12,044 nucleotides of DNA, from contig JANYAG010000055.1 in the NCBI GenBank assembly GCA_025361465.1, positions 1-12,044 on the forward strand, written 5' to 3'. This document shows, piece by piece, positions 1-7,156 of the stretch. The DNA comes from Gemmatimonadota bacterium (GTDB lineage: Bacteria; Gemmatimonadota; Gemmatimonadetes; Gemmatimonadales; GWC2-71-9). Position numbers and translations under genes: made by a program. The notes under the pieces are model-generated. The model searched no databases and was not told the DNA's origin. It saw only the letters and a list, made by a program, of their open reading frames with translations. Numbering within the stretch: position 1 is the stretch's first letter; every line of letters starts with the position of its first letter.

Positions 1-958
1 CGATCACTCCGCCGACCAGCCCCATCGCCGCCATGATCGGCTTGCCGGTGGGGTTTTCGTACACGGCGACGAGCCGGTACTCCCGGCCGGGATGGAGCCG
101 CGGTCCCCGGCCCAGGACGCCGAACAACCGGTGGGCGACGCTGATCACCGTGCCATCGGGGCGTCGGTTGGCTCGAACCCGGGCAATCACCCGGCCAGTC
201 GCGACATCCTCGATGCGCAGCTCCTTGCCGTAGTCGTGCAGGTGTCCACCGATGGCGATCAATCGTCCGCCAAGCGGCACGGTGAACAAGGTCGCCTTCG
301 ATCCGGACCCCTCGGGGACGTCGAACGCATCGCCGCGTCCCGGATGGTGATTGACGTCGACCTTGAACGGCAGCACCACGACGGGCCGCGGTGTCATGTT
401 GGTGTGTGCCCAAGGCATCCTGAGCCGGAGATAGATGCCCTTCATCTCGGTGTCGGTCGTGTTGTTCCACATGATGAAGAAGCCCATGTGGCTGCCCTTG
501 GCGAGCGGCATCCCGACGGACTTGGGGATGATCATCCGCTGGGTTTCCTCACCGATGCCGAGAACTCGCTCGGCCAGCGTGTAGACCAACTGGCGCCGGT
601 CGAAGTTCACCAGCTCGATGTGATGCATGGTGCTCTGCGGCAGGATGTGGCCGAGGCTGTCGAGCATGGTGAGCTCCCAGCCGCGCAGGTACACGGTCGC
701 CGGCCAGAGGAACTGGGTCCGAATGTCCGCCTTGCCGGAATACTCGCCGCCCATCGCCATGTCGGGCATCGCCATCGACATCGGCGGGAGCGTGCAGGGA
801 CCGACGGTAATGACGACATCATGGCGGACCGAGTCCACCACGATCTTCATCGGGGGGTGTTCGCTTTGGCAGGGATTGTCTTGCGCCGCGGCTCCGAGCG
901 GTGTCACGGCGGCGAAGATGACTGCTGCGAAGGCTGCAGGTATCCGGCATTGTCGCAT
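1..958 (-). CDS. Secreted Met/His-rich protein, possibly copper type II monooxygenase-like (partial, C-terminus off the window)
   Basis: The frame is open from an ATG at 958 to the left edge, giving 319 codons without a stop, so the C-terminus is missing. Residues 1-25 form a signal peptide (basic start, hydrophobic core, Ala-rich cleavage region before Q26), placing the protein outside the inner membrane. Seen in order: two cysteines (C30, C55) that could pair, a Met-rich run (M60, M62, M64, M67, M69), a His pair (H112-H113), H157, H204-H205 and an HxH motif (GGHLHDYG, H239/H241). The order HH, H, HxH recalls the copper ligands of peptidylglycine monooxygenase-like (Cu2_monoox) proteins and the SURNod19-type relatives. 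This assignment rests on motif order only. An in-frame ATG at 991 would add 11 residues; neither start has a clear Shine-Dalgarno. The gene lies 126 bases after the barrel gene and may share its transcript. Its function is not established. Confidence 0.8.
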   Translation of the reverse strand, partial: MRQCRIPAAFAAVIFAAVTPLGAAAQDNPCQSEHPPMKIVVDSVRHDVVITVGPCTLPPMSMAMPDMAMGGEYSGKADIRTQFLWPATVYLRGWELTMLDSLGHILPQSTMHHIELVNFDRRQLVYTLAERVLGIGEETQRMIIPKSVGMPLAKGSHMGFFIMWNNTTDTEMKGIYLRLRMPWAHTNMTPRPVVVLPFKVDVNHHPGRGDAFDVPEGSGSKATLFTVPLGGRLIAIGGHLHDYGKELRIEDVATGRVIARVRANRRPDGTVISVAHRLFGVLGRGPRLHPGREYRLVAVYENPTGKPIMAAMGLVGGVI

Positions 959-1084
959 GCCACGTCCGGGTCGGAGGGTGCAGGACTGCATTCTTCGCGC
1001 GGCCGGAAGGGGCGGGCCGTCCGCCACCGCAAGCTCCATGGCCGGGGCGGCCCGGTCAAGGCCGGGGAACGCCAATGGCCTCCA
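959..1084 (-). other. Intergenic gap between the barrel gene and the Met/His-rich gene
   Basis: This 126-base GC-rich spacer holds two short perfect hairpins: GGCGG/CCGCC at 1011-1025 (5-nt loop) and GGCCG/CGGCC at 1040-1052 (3-nt loop). Neither is followed by a T-tract, so they are not convincing intrinsic terminators. I see no clear sigma-70 or sigma-54 promoter. Whether the Met/His-rich gene is co-transcribed with the operon cannot be decided from sequence. Confidence 0.35.
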
Positions 1085-1891
1085 TCAATGCGGCGTCTGC
1101 GGCGGCGCCCCGGCGCGTGGATCATGATTGATCCAGATCGAAAACGATGCCGTTCGCTCGCGCGCCGTGTTCTTGCCGGACACGCCGCCGTAGTACCCGC
1201 CGACCAGGCCGACCGATTTGCTGACGTGCCAGATGAGTGAGCCGCCGACCTTGGTGGCGCTGTAATCGATGGCGCCGCTCTTCAGGCCGACGACGCTGAA
1301 CGCCTGCGCCATCATCATCAGGTTGCGGCCCGCGTCGAAACCAATCGTGCCGTCGTACCGGATCTCATCATCCCCGTGGCGCCACGCCGAGCCTCCCACC
1401 GCCGCCGAGATCCAGCCGCGGTGCCCCGCCAGGCCGTATCCCGTGCCGTAGAGCAACCGCACTTCCGCCTCGGCCTTCACCGGTCCGAGCACGGGGCGTG
1501 CCTCGGTGTTGTAGAGGAGCGGCAGGTCCACCCGCGGTTGCACCGAGAGGATGCCGCCCTTGCCCTGCGCCAGTCGTTTCATCACGAAAAGCCCGGTTGC
1601 GCCGAAGCCGGTCGTGGTGGTGTGGGCGCCGTTGCGCTTGTCCTCGAGATTGGCGAAGCCCTGGCCAAGTCCCAGCGAGAGGCCTTCCTTCCAACCGTAG
1701 ATGAAATAGAGGCCCCAGTCGACTTTGTCGAGCGCATTTTCGGTGGCGCCCTGGTCGGCGGAGAAGCGATCGGGGAAGTGTCCCTTGTTGAAGCCCTGCG
1801 ACATGAACCAGCCGCCGGGCTTGACCGTCCATTGGGCGGTGAGCGACCCTGGCGCGGAGGCGAGCAGAACCAGCAACAGGATGCGCTTCAT
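1085..1891 (-). CDS. Outer-membrane beta-barrel protein
   Basis: This is a 268-residue protein with a clear signal peptide (residues 1-19, cleavage near LTA-Q). The remainder alternates polar and hydrophobic residues, with many Gly and aromatic residues, in strand-length segments (for example LYFIYGWKEGLSLGLGQGF, YGTGYGLAGHRGWISAAVGG, SVGLVGGYYGGVSG). This is typical of small outer-membrane barrels of the transporter / MetA-pathway (Phenol_MetA_deg) type. A mature length of about 249 residues suits roughly 10-14 strands; it has no TPR region like BcsC. A good Shine-Dalgarno (GGAGGA, 1901-1906) lies 9 bases before the ATG, and the start overlaps the stop of the upstream gene as ATGA (1888-1891). 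As the last tightly coupled gene of a polysaccharide operon it could be the outer-membrane exit pore, which is inference. The substrate is unknown. Confidence 0.8.
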   Translation of the reverse strand: MKRILLLVLLASAPGSLTAQWTVKPGGWFMSQGFNKGHFPDRFSADQGATENALDKVDWGLYFIYGWKEGLSLGLGQGFANLEDKRNGAHTTTTGFGATGLFVMKRLAQGKGGILSVQPRVDLPLLYNTEARPVLGPVKAEAEVRLLYGTGYGLAGHRGWISAAVGGSAWRHGDDEIRYDGTIGFDAGRNLMMMAQAFSVVGLKSGAIDYSATKVGGSLIWHVSKSVGLVGGYYGGVSGKNTARERTASFSIWINHDPRAGAPPQTPH

Positions 1892-3276
1892 CGGGTCGCT
1901 TCCTCCGACGTCGCGTGCAGCACGGCGTCGTATCGCACGGTGATCCTGGGGACATCCGGTCGGCGGTAGAGGGTGTAGTCACCCCAGCTCCAGTCGACGA
2001 TGAAGCCGACGGGTGGCCGAACATCGGCGTCCAGCGAGAGGCCTTCGTCGTCCGGGGTCACCAGCACGTAACGGACCTTGGCACCGGGGTCGGAGAGGGC
2101 AATCTCGAAACCGGCATCGCGCGTCGTGAGGTACGGTGCCATCGATGGTGCCCACTTGAAGAGCCGGGTAGCCCACCGATCATCGATCAGGATGCTGCGG
2201 CCCGGGGTGGTGGCCAGGGCCTCTGCTACGGCGCGGGCGGCGAGGTCATCTCGGGTCGTGCGCGGCCAGTCGACCAGCCACCACGCCAGGGCTGCTTGCA
2301 CCACTACGGCGCCGACCACGGCGCCCCGGCGCCACCGGTCGAGATCGAGCGGCAAGGCGATGATCGCGACAAGGGTCAGCATGCCCGTCGCGAACGCGAG
2401 CGAGAAATGCCAGCCGGCCCGGTTGGCAGCGACCAGCAGCAGGAACGGAAGCACGACCCCCGCCGTGGTGGCCTTGGGGCGAAGCAGCGCGAGCACCGCC
2501 ACCACGAGGTAGGGGATCGTCCACATCAGGATGGTGAGAAAGCCCGGGGAATCCGGCTCCCACGGCGTGAACGGAAACGCCACTCGGTGCGTGAAGATCC
2601 AGGAGAGGTACGCCCAGGTGATCGTGGCGGCGATGCCGGGAAATGCCAGCAGCACCATTTGAGAGGCGAACGGCGGAATCTGGAGCCGCGGGAAGAGCAG
2701 CGGCAGCACCACGCCGGCCACCAGGGCGAGGGCGAGCCCGAGCGGCGAGGTATAGAACGCCAGGCCAAGCCAGAGCCCGGTCATCAGGCCGTGAATCGTC
2801 CGACGGGTCTCCCACCAGCGGCGATAATGGCGCCAACCGAGGTACAGCGCAAAGAGCCCCACCGCTTCGTTGAAATCGCTGGCCACGAGCGAGATGCCGA
2901 TTGGTGTCCAGAGCATGCCGACGAGGAGCACGAACGGCAGCATCGAGCGCGACGCGGTGCAATCGGACAGGACCAGCCACACCAGTCCGAAGACGGCCAT
3001 GGCGCCGAGCAGCATCGCCCACGTGTCCGTGGCCGACGGCAGCAGCAGCAGGAACGGCAGCGGCGGGTACTCGAACCCGAGCAGCTGGAGCTGGCCGCGA
3101 TCGGTGGCGAACAGGACGTGGTTGATGAACGCCCCATGGATGTCGCTGCGCCACCCGCTGCGCGCCAGCACGAGGCCGACCACCAGGAGCGGCCCGGCCA
3201 CGGCCAGCGCCAGGAGCCCGCGGACCCACCGCGGCGCAATCGGCTCAGGCCGTGAGGTCGTGTCGGGTGAGGCCAT
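1888..3276 (-). CDS. Multi-pass membrane protein, GT-C glycosyltransferase-like (second of two)
   Basis: This 462-residue polytopic protein has about 9-11 hydrophobic segments between residues 18 and 335, followed by a soluble tail of about 120 residues. The first large loop carries D45 and H47 and a FEYPPLPF segment (68-75). An acidic residue in the first loop and a Tyr-Pro-Pro element are features of GT-C (polyprenyl-phosphate-sugar dependent) glycosyltransferases. The tail holds GRSILIDD (359-366), VRYVLVT (401-407) and YTLYRRP (434-440), which match the layout of the other membrane protein at 7157-8692. The ATG has a Shine-Dalgarno-like GGGAGAAG upstream, and its first 32 bases overlap the end of the GT2 gene. 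A probable role is adding a lipid-linked sugar or another group to the polymer on the periplasmic side. The family is not identified with certainty, and catalysis is unproven. Confidence 0.75.
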   Translation of the reverse strand: MASPDTTSRPEPIAPRWVRGLLALAVAGPLLVVGLVLARSGWRSDIHGAFINHVLFATDRGQLQLLGFEYPPLPFLLLLPSATDTWAMLLGAMAVFGLVWLVLSDCTASRSMLPFVLLVGMLWTPIGISLVASDFNEAVGLFALYLGWRHYRRWWETRRTIHGLMTGLWLGLAFYTSPLGLALALVAGVVLPLLFPRLQIPPFASQMVLLAFPGIAATITWAYLSWIFTHRVAFPFTPWEPDSPGFLTILMWTIPYLVVAVLALLRPKATTAGVVLPFLLLVAANRAGWHFSLAFATGMLTLVAIIALPLDLDRWRRGAVVGAVVVQAALAWWLVDWPRTTRDDLAARAVAEALATTPGRSILIDDRWATRLFKWAPSMAPYLTTRDAGFEIALSDPGAKVRYVLVTPDDEGLSLDADVRPPVGFIVDWSWGDYTLYRRPDVPRITVRYDAVLHATSEEATR

Positions 3277-5098
3277 GGGTGGTCTTCTCCCAGTAGTACG
3301 GCTCGGTGAAGAGCTGCCCCAGCGCCTTGAAGGACGCGATGGAGTGCAACAGCCAGTACGCGGGATTGAACAGCGCGAACAGCACCAGCCAGTGGAGCCG
3401 CCGCTTGAAGACGGCGAACATGTTGACGTAGATCGCCAGCGCGTTGCCGATCAGCAGGTTGAACAGCGACAGGTAGAGCACGACTGGTGGAAAGAGCGTG
3501 TCGAGCATCGTGGTTCGGGTGAACAGCCAGATGATCGTGAGCGCGATGGAGATCGGTTGCAGCAGGAAGATCAGCGGGGTGCCGCCGATCAGGAGGCCGA
3601 ATCCGACGCTCTGCCGCCAGCCCGCCCGACGGATGAGTGACAGCGGGTCCCTCGAGAAGACCAGCGCCGTCTGCATGTACCCCTTGATCCACCGCGAACG
3701 CTGGCGGATCCAGTTGCCGACCTGCTTGTTGGCTTCCTCGTACGTCGTCGAATTGATGATCCCGACGCGATAGCCGTGCATCGCCGCGCGAATGCCGAGG
3801 TCGGCGTCCTCGGTGACGTTGAACGGGTCCCAGCCCCCGAGGCTGCGCAGCACGTCGGATCGGAAGTGATTGCTCGTCCCGCCAAGGGGAATCGGCAGCC
3901 GCAGCTTGTCCAGGCCGGGCAGCAGGTAATCGAACCAGAACGAATACTCGAGGGTGAACATCCGGGTCAGGAAGTTCTCGTTCCAGTTGTAGTAGTTGAG
4001 CGCGGCCTGCACGCACGCCAGCTCCTTCGGCCCGTGGCGGAAGGCGAGCAGGGCCTTCTTGAGCTGGTCACGCTCGGGCTGGTCCTCGGCATCATAGATG
4101 ACCAGGAACTCCCCCTGCGCGAAGAGCAGCCCGACATTGCACGCCTTCGGCTTGGTCTGCGGCTCGCCGGCGGGGACGATCATGAAGCGCACGTTCGCCG
4201 TTGGGGCAGCGAGCTTGGCCGCCGCGAGGGTGGCGGTGTCTTCTTCCTCGAACAACAGGATGATGTCGAGCTTGTTGGCGGGGTAGTCGAGTGCCTTCAG
4301 GGACGTGAGCAGCTTGCCGATCACCCGCTCCTCGCGATACGCCGGGACGAGGATCGTGTAGACCGGCAGCGAGCGATCGTCGAGGGAGCGGACTTCCTCG
4401 TCCGTGATGGCGATGGCGGATTCCGCCGCCGCGCCGGCCATGCCCACCCAGGTGCGGAAGATGATCACCGTCAGGAACAGGAGCGTGACCGGGATGTTGA
4501 TCAGGAACAGCGTCACCAGGGGCGCCGCCCAGAGCGCGGCCAGCAATCCCACCAGCCCGACCGCGAAGACCAGGTACTGCGGCAAGGTGAAGACGGTGAA
4601 CGCGCTCTCGCTCTGCTCGCGGAAGTACAGGCCGTAGATCGAAGTGTCCACCACCTTGCGCCGGTGCAGCAGGGCGATGGCGCGATCGATATCCCACTCC
4701 GTCGTGACGCGGAAATCAAGCTGACGGCCGGGATACACCACCTCGAGCGTGCGTCGCAGCTCGTCGTCCGAGAGGTCGGCGACTGCCACGATGACCGTGA
4801 CGCCATCATCGCTGAGTGGCACCGCCCGGAAGCGCAGCGTGGCATCCAGCGGAAACCGCTGGCTGACGGCAGGATCGACGCTGTGCTCGTCGATGGTGAT
4901 GAACGGCAACCCCCACAACTCGGCCAGCACCCGCGCCAGGTCAAGGCGGCGGATGTAGCCGAGGATGAGGAGCAGGCGGCCAAGGCGCTCTCCGGTGCGC
5001 TGTTGTTGCTGGAGTGCGGTGTCGAGCTGGTGCTCGCTGATCAATCCTCGCTGGACGAGGGCTTCACCCAGCCGGATCGAGCTCACGCCGCACGACAC
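3245..5098 (-). CDS. MshEN-fused processive family 2 glycosyltransferase (cyclic di-GMP-regulated polysaccharide synthase)
   Basis: The protein has 617 residues. At the N-terminus two 24-residue MshEN motifs (9-32 and 38-61) are joined by a 5-residue spacer, the arrangement known for the cyclic di-GMP-binding MshEN domain. The first fits the consensus (R9 L10 G11, L14, G18, L25, L29, Q32); the second keeps R38 L39 G40, G47, L54 and L58 but has L61 instead of Gln. The rest of the GspE-N-like domain runs to about 147. Two membrane segments follow (about 174-191 and 194-213). The cytosolic GT2 domain has VPAYREE (251-257), DAED (336-339), TED (429-431) and QRSRW (466-470), the full processive beta-glycosyltransferase set. 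C-terminal membrane segments span about 496-590, and no PilZ domain follows. The start is GTG; it overlaps the BcsB-like gene by 35 bases and lacks a clear Shine-Dalgarno, so it is probably translationally coupled. GTG at 5086 is an alternative. The sugar substrate is unknown. Confidence 0.9.
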   Translation of the reverse strand: MSCGVSSIRLGEALVQRGLISEHQLDTALQQQQRTGERLGRLLLILGYIRRLDLARVLAELWGLPFITIDEHSVDPAVSQRFPLDATLRFRAVPLSDDGVTVIVAVADLSDDELRRTLEVVYPGRQLDFRVTTEWDIDRAIALLHRRKVVDTSIYGLYFREQSESAFTVFTLPQYLVFAVGLVGLLAALWAAPLVTLFLINIPVTLLFLTVIIFRTWVGMAGAAAESAIAITDEEVRSLDDRSLPVYTILVPAYREERVIGKLLTSLKALDYPANKLDIILLFEEEDTATLAAAKLAAPTANVRFMIVPAGEPQTKPKACNVGLLFAQGEFLVIYDAEDQPERDQLKKALLAFRHGPKELACVQAALNYYNWNENFLTRMFTLEYSFWFDYLLPGLDKLRLPIPLGGTSNHFRSDVLRSLGGWDPFNVTEDADLGIRAAMHGYRVGIINSTTYEEANKQVGNWIRQRSRWIKGYMQTALVFSRDPLSLIRRAGWRQSVGFGLLIGGTPLIFLLQPISIALTIIWLFTRTTMLDTLFPPVVLYLSLFNLLIGNALAIYVNMFAVFKRRLHWLVLFALFNPAYWLLHSIASFKALGQLFTEPYYWEKTTHGLTRHDLTA

Positions 5099-7124
5099 GA
5101 GGGTACAGCCACACCAGCAGCACGAGCAGGAGCACCAGGGCGGCGCCGAAGATAACCGTCTTGTACCGGGCCAGGAACGGCGACGGCCCGCCTGGGACGG
5201 CCTCGATCCGCCAGCCGGCGTTGGCGAGGGTCAACGAGCGCGACGGACCGCCGACGCTCCGGATGGCCAGGTCGCCGCGCACCCCGAACCAGCCATAGGG
5301 CGCCAGTTCGTCGCGCAGCAGGTTGGCCAGCGGTTGGCCGTTGGCCTTGGTGTGGTGCAGCAGCAGGATGTCCCGTCCACCGGCATCCCAACCCTGCATT
5401 GCACCGTAGCCGCCGTCCGGAGTGAAATCATCCCACACCTTGCCGCTCCGGTCCCGCAACTTGAACCCGTCGGATTGCAGCGGGGCGTTGAGCGCCTCGG
5501 CAAGCGACGACGTGCCGACGGCCAGCAATGGTCCCGTGGCCGAGGCGCGATCCCGAGCCAGCGCGGGGGCAAGCGGCGTATGGGTCGTCTGCTGCATCGC
5601 ACCGATCACCGTCGACGCCAGTTCGATCCGGAAGCGATCACGCGGCTCGAGCAGGACCGAGAAGGCCGGGACGAGCGACGAGGGGAAGCGGGCGAAACCC
5701 GGTGGTTGCGACGTTCCGCCATCCACCACGAACGCCGAGGCGTTGTCGACCGTGGCCGTGAACAACTGCCCGCCAATCAGGCACTGCCCCTCACCAAGTG
5801 TCACCTGGAACCGCACCTCGAGGATGTTGTCGCGGCGGAGGAGGTGGGGCGGCAGCCCGATCACCATGTCGATGTCATTCCGGTCGAGCGCATGGGAGGT
5901 GACCAGTGAACCATTCAGGTGAATGCGCACCGACCCGCTCGCATTCGCCGGCAACACGGAATGCCTGGCAATCAACCGGAAGGCCGTTGGGGTCGCCGCG
6001 CCGCCGAAATCGGCCAGCGCCACCGGGTAGGAAGCGATGACCAGCGAGTTGCCTTCCACGGTCCGACTTTCGAACCCCAGTTCGCTGAGCGTGCGCACGG
6101 CGCGCAGCGGATCAGGCGTATTGTGCGCGAGATCCACCGTGCCGGTTCGGAAGCTGCCCGCGGCCACGGCGTCGCTGCCGTCCGCGAGGGTGAAGAGCTG
6201 TCGTGCGTCCCGCCGGGCGGCGAGCGCGAGGATCGTTCCGCGTCCCTTGTCCGGTCGAACGACGGTGGTCGGACCACTGGGCGACCACACCAGCGCACGG
6301 TCGTATGGCCCCGGCTCGGGGAGCGAGCCTCCGGCGGCTGGCAGCGCCTTGATGTCGTACACCGTGGTCATGCCGCGGTAGTGCCGCGCCACGAAGGCCG
6401 CCGCGTCCAGTGCAGCCTGAGCCGCGTCGAGCGATGGCTGGTCGGCCAGGTAGAAGGTGACGTGCTGCACCCACGGCTGGAAGAAGCCGTTGACCGCTTC
6501 GGTGGCTGTCGGCGCGCCGGCAAAGGCAATCTGGCTCTCGGGGGCCAGCACGGTGCGATAGTAGAGCGGCGCCTGGCATGCTTCCCGGCCCGGGATCGAC
6601 AGCGCCAGCGTCACGGTCGCCTTGCCCTGGTCCACCACCAGCTTGTCGAGCGGAAGCACGATCGCGGTGGTGGTGTCCGTCACGTCGCGCAAGGCAAGGA
6701 TGTGGTCCCGCTGACGCAGCACGAGGGTGCCCGGTGGCATGCGTGGTGTGGGCAACACGCGCAGCCGCATTTCAACGGGGTGGACCCCGTCGTTGACCGG
6801 GATCGCGACGGTGACTTCATCGGCGGTGCCGAACAAGGTCACGCCGTCGCGATAGCCGATGTTTCGGAGGCTGAGGACGAGTGGAGCAAGTGCAGCACTG
6901 TCGGCACTCTTGCCGCCGGTGACCACGAGCGGCATCACTTCGCCAACGCCGTTCCCGCCCGGGCCGTTGCCGCCCTTGGTGACGGCCGCCGCGGAGTCGA
7001 TCGCCGCCGGTAACGGCGCCCTGGGCCCGGATGCCTGCGGTGCCTCCCGTTGGCACGACCCGGCGAACAGGGCGATCGCCAGGATCGCCACGGCGGTTTC
7101 ACGATGAGTACGACGGTGAGGCAT
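5064..7124 (-). CDS. BcsB-like cellulose/exopolysaccharide synthase periplasmic subunit
   Basis: The chosen ATG gives 686 residues. An upstream in-frame ATG at 7157 is rejected because a strong Shine-Dalgarno (AGGAGG, 7135-7140) sits just before 7124. The N-terminus is a signal sequence with a Cys at 24 (ALFAGSC), a possible but imperfect lipobox. The Gly/Ala/Pro-rich linker to about 65 is low complexity. From about 75 to 645 the protein reads as an alternation of beta-rich carbohydrate-binding-like and alpha/beta modules, as in BcsB. Examples are IHLNGSLVTSHAL (401-413) and the NILEVRFQV stretch (433-441) ending in C448. A single C-terminal membrane helix (about 656-675) ends in a short basic tail, the way BcsB anchors beside the synthase. 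It starts 32 bases after the preceding gene, and its end overlaps the GT2 start. The expected job is to guide the nascent chain in the periplasm. Sequence divergence leaves the polymer open. Confidence 0.8.
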   Translation of the reverse strand: MPHRRTHRETAVAILAIALFAGSCQREAPQASGPRAPLPAAIDSAAAVTKGGNGPGGNGVGEVMPLVVTGGKSADSAALAPLVLSLRNIGYRDGVTLFGTADEVTVAIPVNDGVHPVEMRLRVLPTPRMPPGTLVLRQRDHILALRDVTDTTTAIVLPLDKLVVDQGKATVTLALSIPGREACQAPLYYRTVLAPESQIAFAGAPTATEAVNGFFQPWVQHVTFYLADQPSLDAAQAALDAAAFVARHYRGMTTVYDIKALPAAGGSLPEPGPYDRALVWSPSGPTTVVRPDKGRGTILALAARRDARQLFTLADGSDAVAAGSFRTGTVDLAHNTPDPLRAVRTLSELGFESRTVEGNSLVIASYPVALADFGGAATPTAFRLIARHSVLPANASGSVRIHLNGSLVTSHALDRNDIDMVIGLPPHLLRRDNILEVRFQVTLGEGQCLIGGQLFTATVDNASAFVVDGGTSQPPGFARFPSSLVPAFSVLLEPRDRFRIELASTVIGAMQQTTHTPLAPALARDRASATGPLLAVGTSSLAEALNAPLQSDGFKLRDRSGKVWDDFTPDGGYGAMQGWDAGGRDILLLHHTKANGQPLANLLRDELAPYGWFGVRGDLAIRSVGGPSRSLTLANAGWRIEAVPGGPSPFLARYKTVIFGAALVLLLVLLVWLYPRVVRRELDPAG

Positions 7125-7134
7125 GCGCACATCT

Positions 7135-7140
7135 CCTCCT
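7135..7140 (-). promoter_or_regulatory. Strong ribosome-binding site that fixes the BcsB-like start
   Basis: On the minus strand the sequence AGGAGG (continuing AG) lies 10 bases before the ATG at 7124. The upstream in-frame ATG at 7157 has no such signal and would place this site inside the coding region. Confidence 0.75.
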
Positions 7141-7156
7141 TCGAACGGCGTCGCCA

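Noticed and set aside
1027..1047. Second sigma-54-like site before the Met/His-rich gene (GG ... CTTGC)
   Set aside because: The spacing is GG-N11-GC rather than N10 and the -24 half is poor.
1040..1052. GGCCG/CGGCC hairpin as a terminator of the polysaccharide operon
   Set aside because: It lacks a T-tract in either direction, and such short GC hairpins are common at this base composition.
92..1240. Long plus-strand open frame (382 codons), with other long plus-strand frames at 1915-3255, 3776-5155, 5919-7013 and 7424-8863
   Set aside because: All lie antisense to well-supported minus-strand genes. Their translations are rich in Arg, Gly, Gln and His without domains or signals, as expected from high-GC antisense frames.
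3245..5098. Naming the operon as cellulose synthase (bcs)
   Set aside because: GT2 motifs and a BcsB-like partner do not define the sugar. PilZ, BcsC and BcsZ are absent from the window, so no bcs symbols are assigned.
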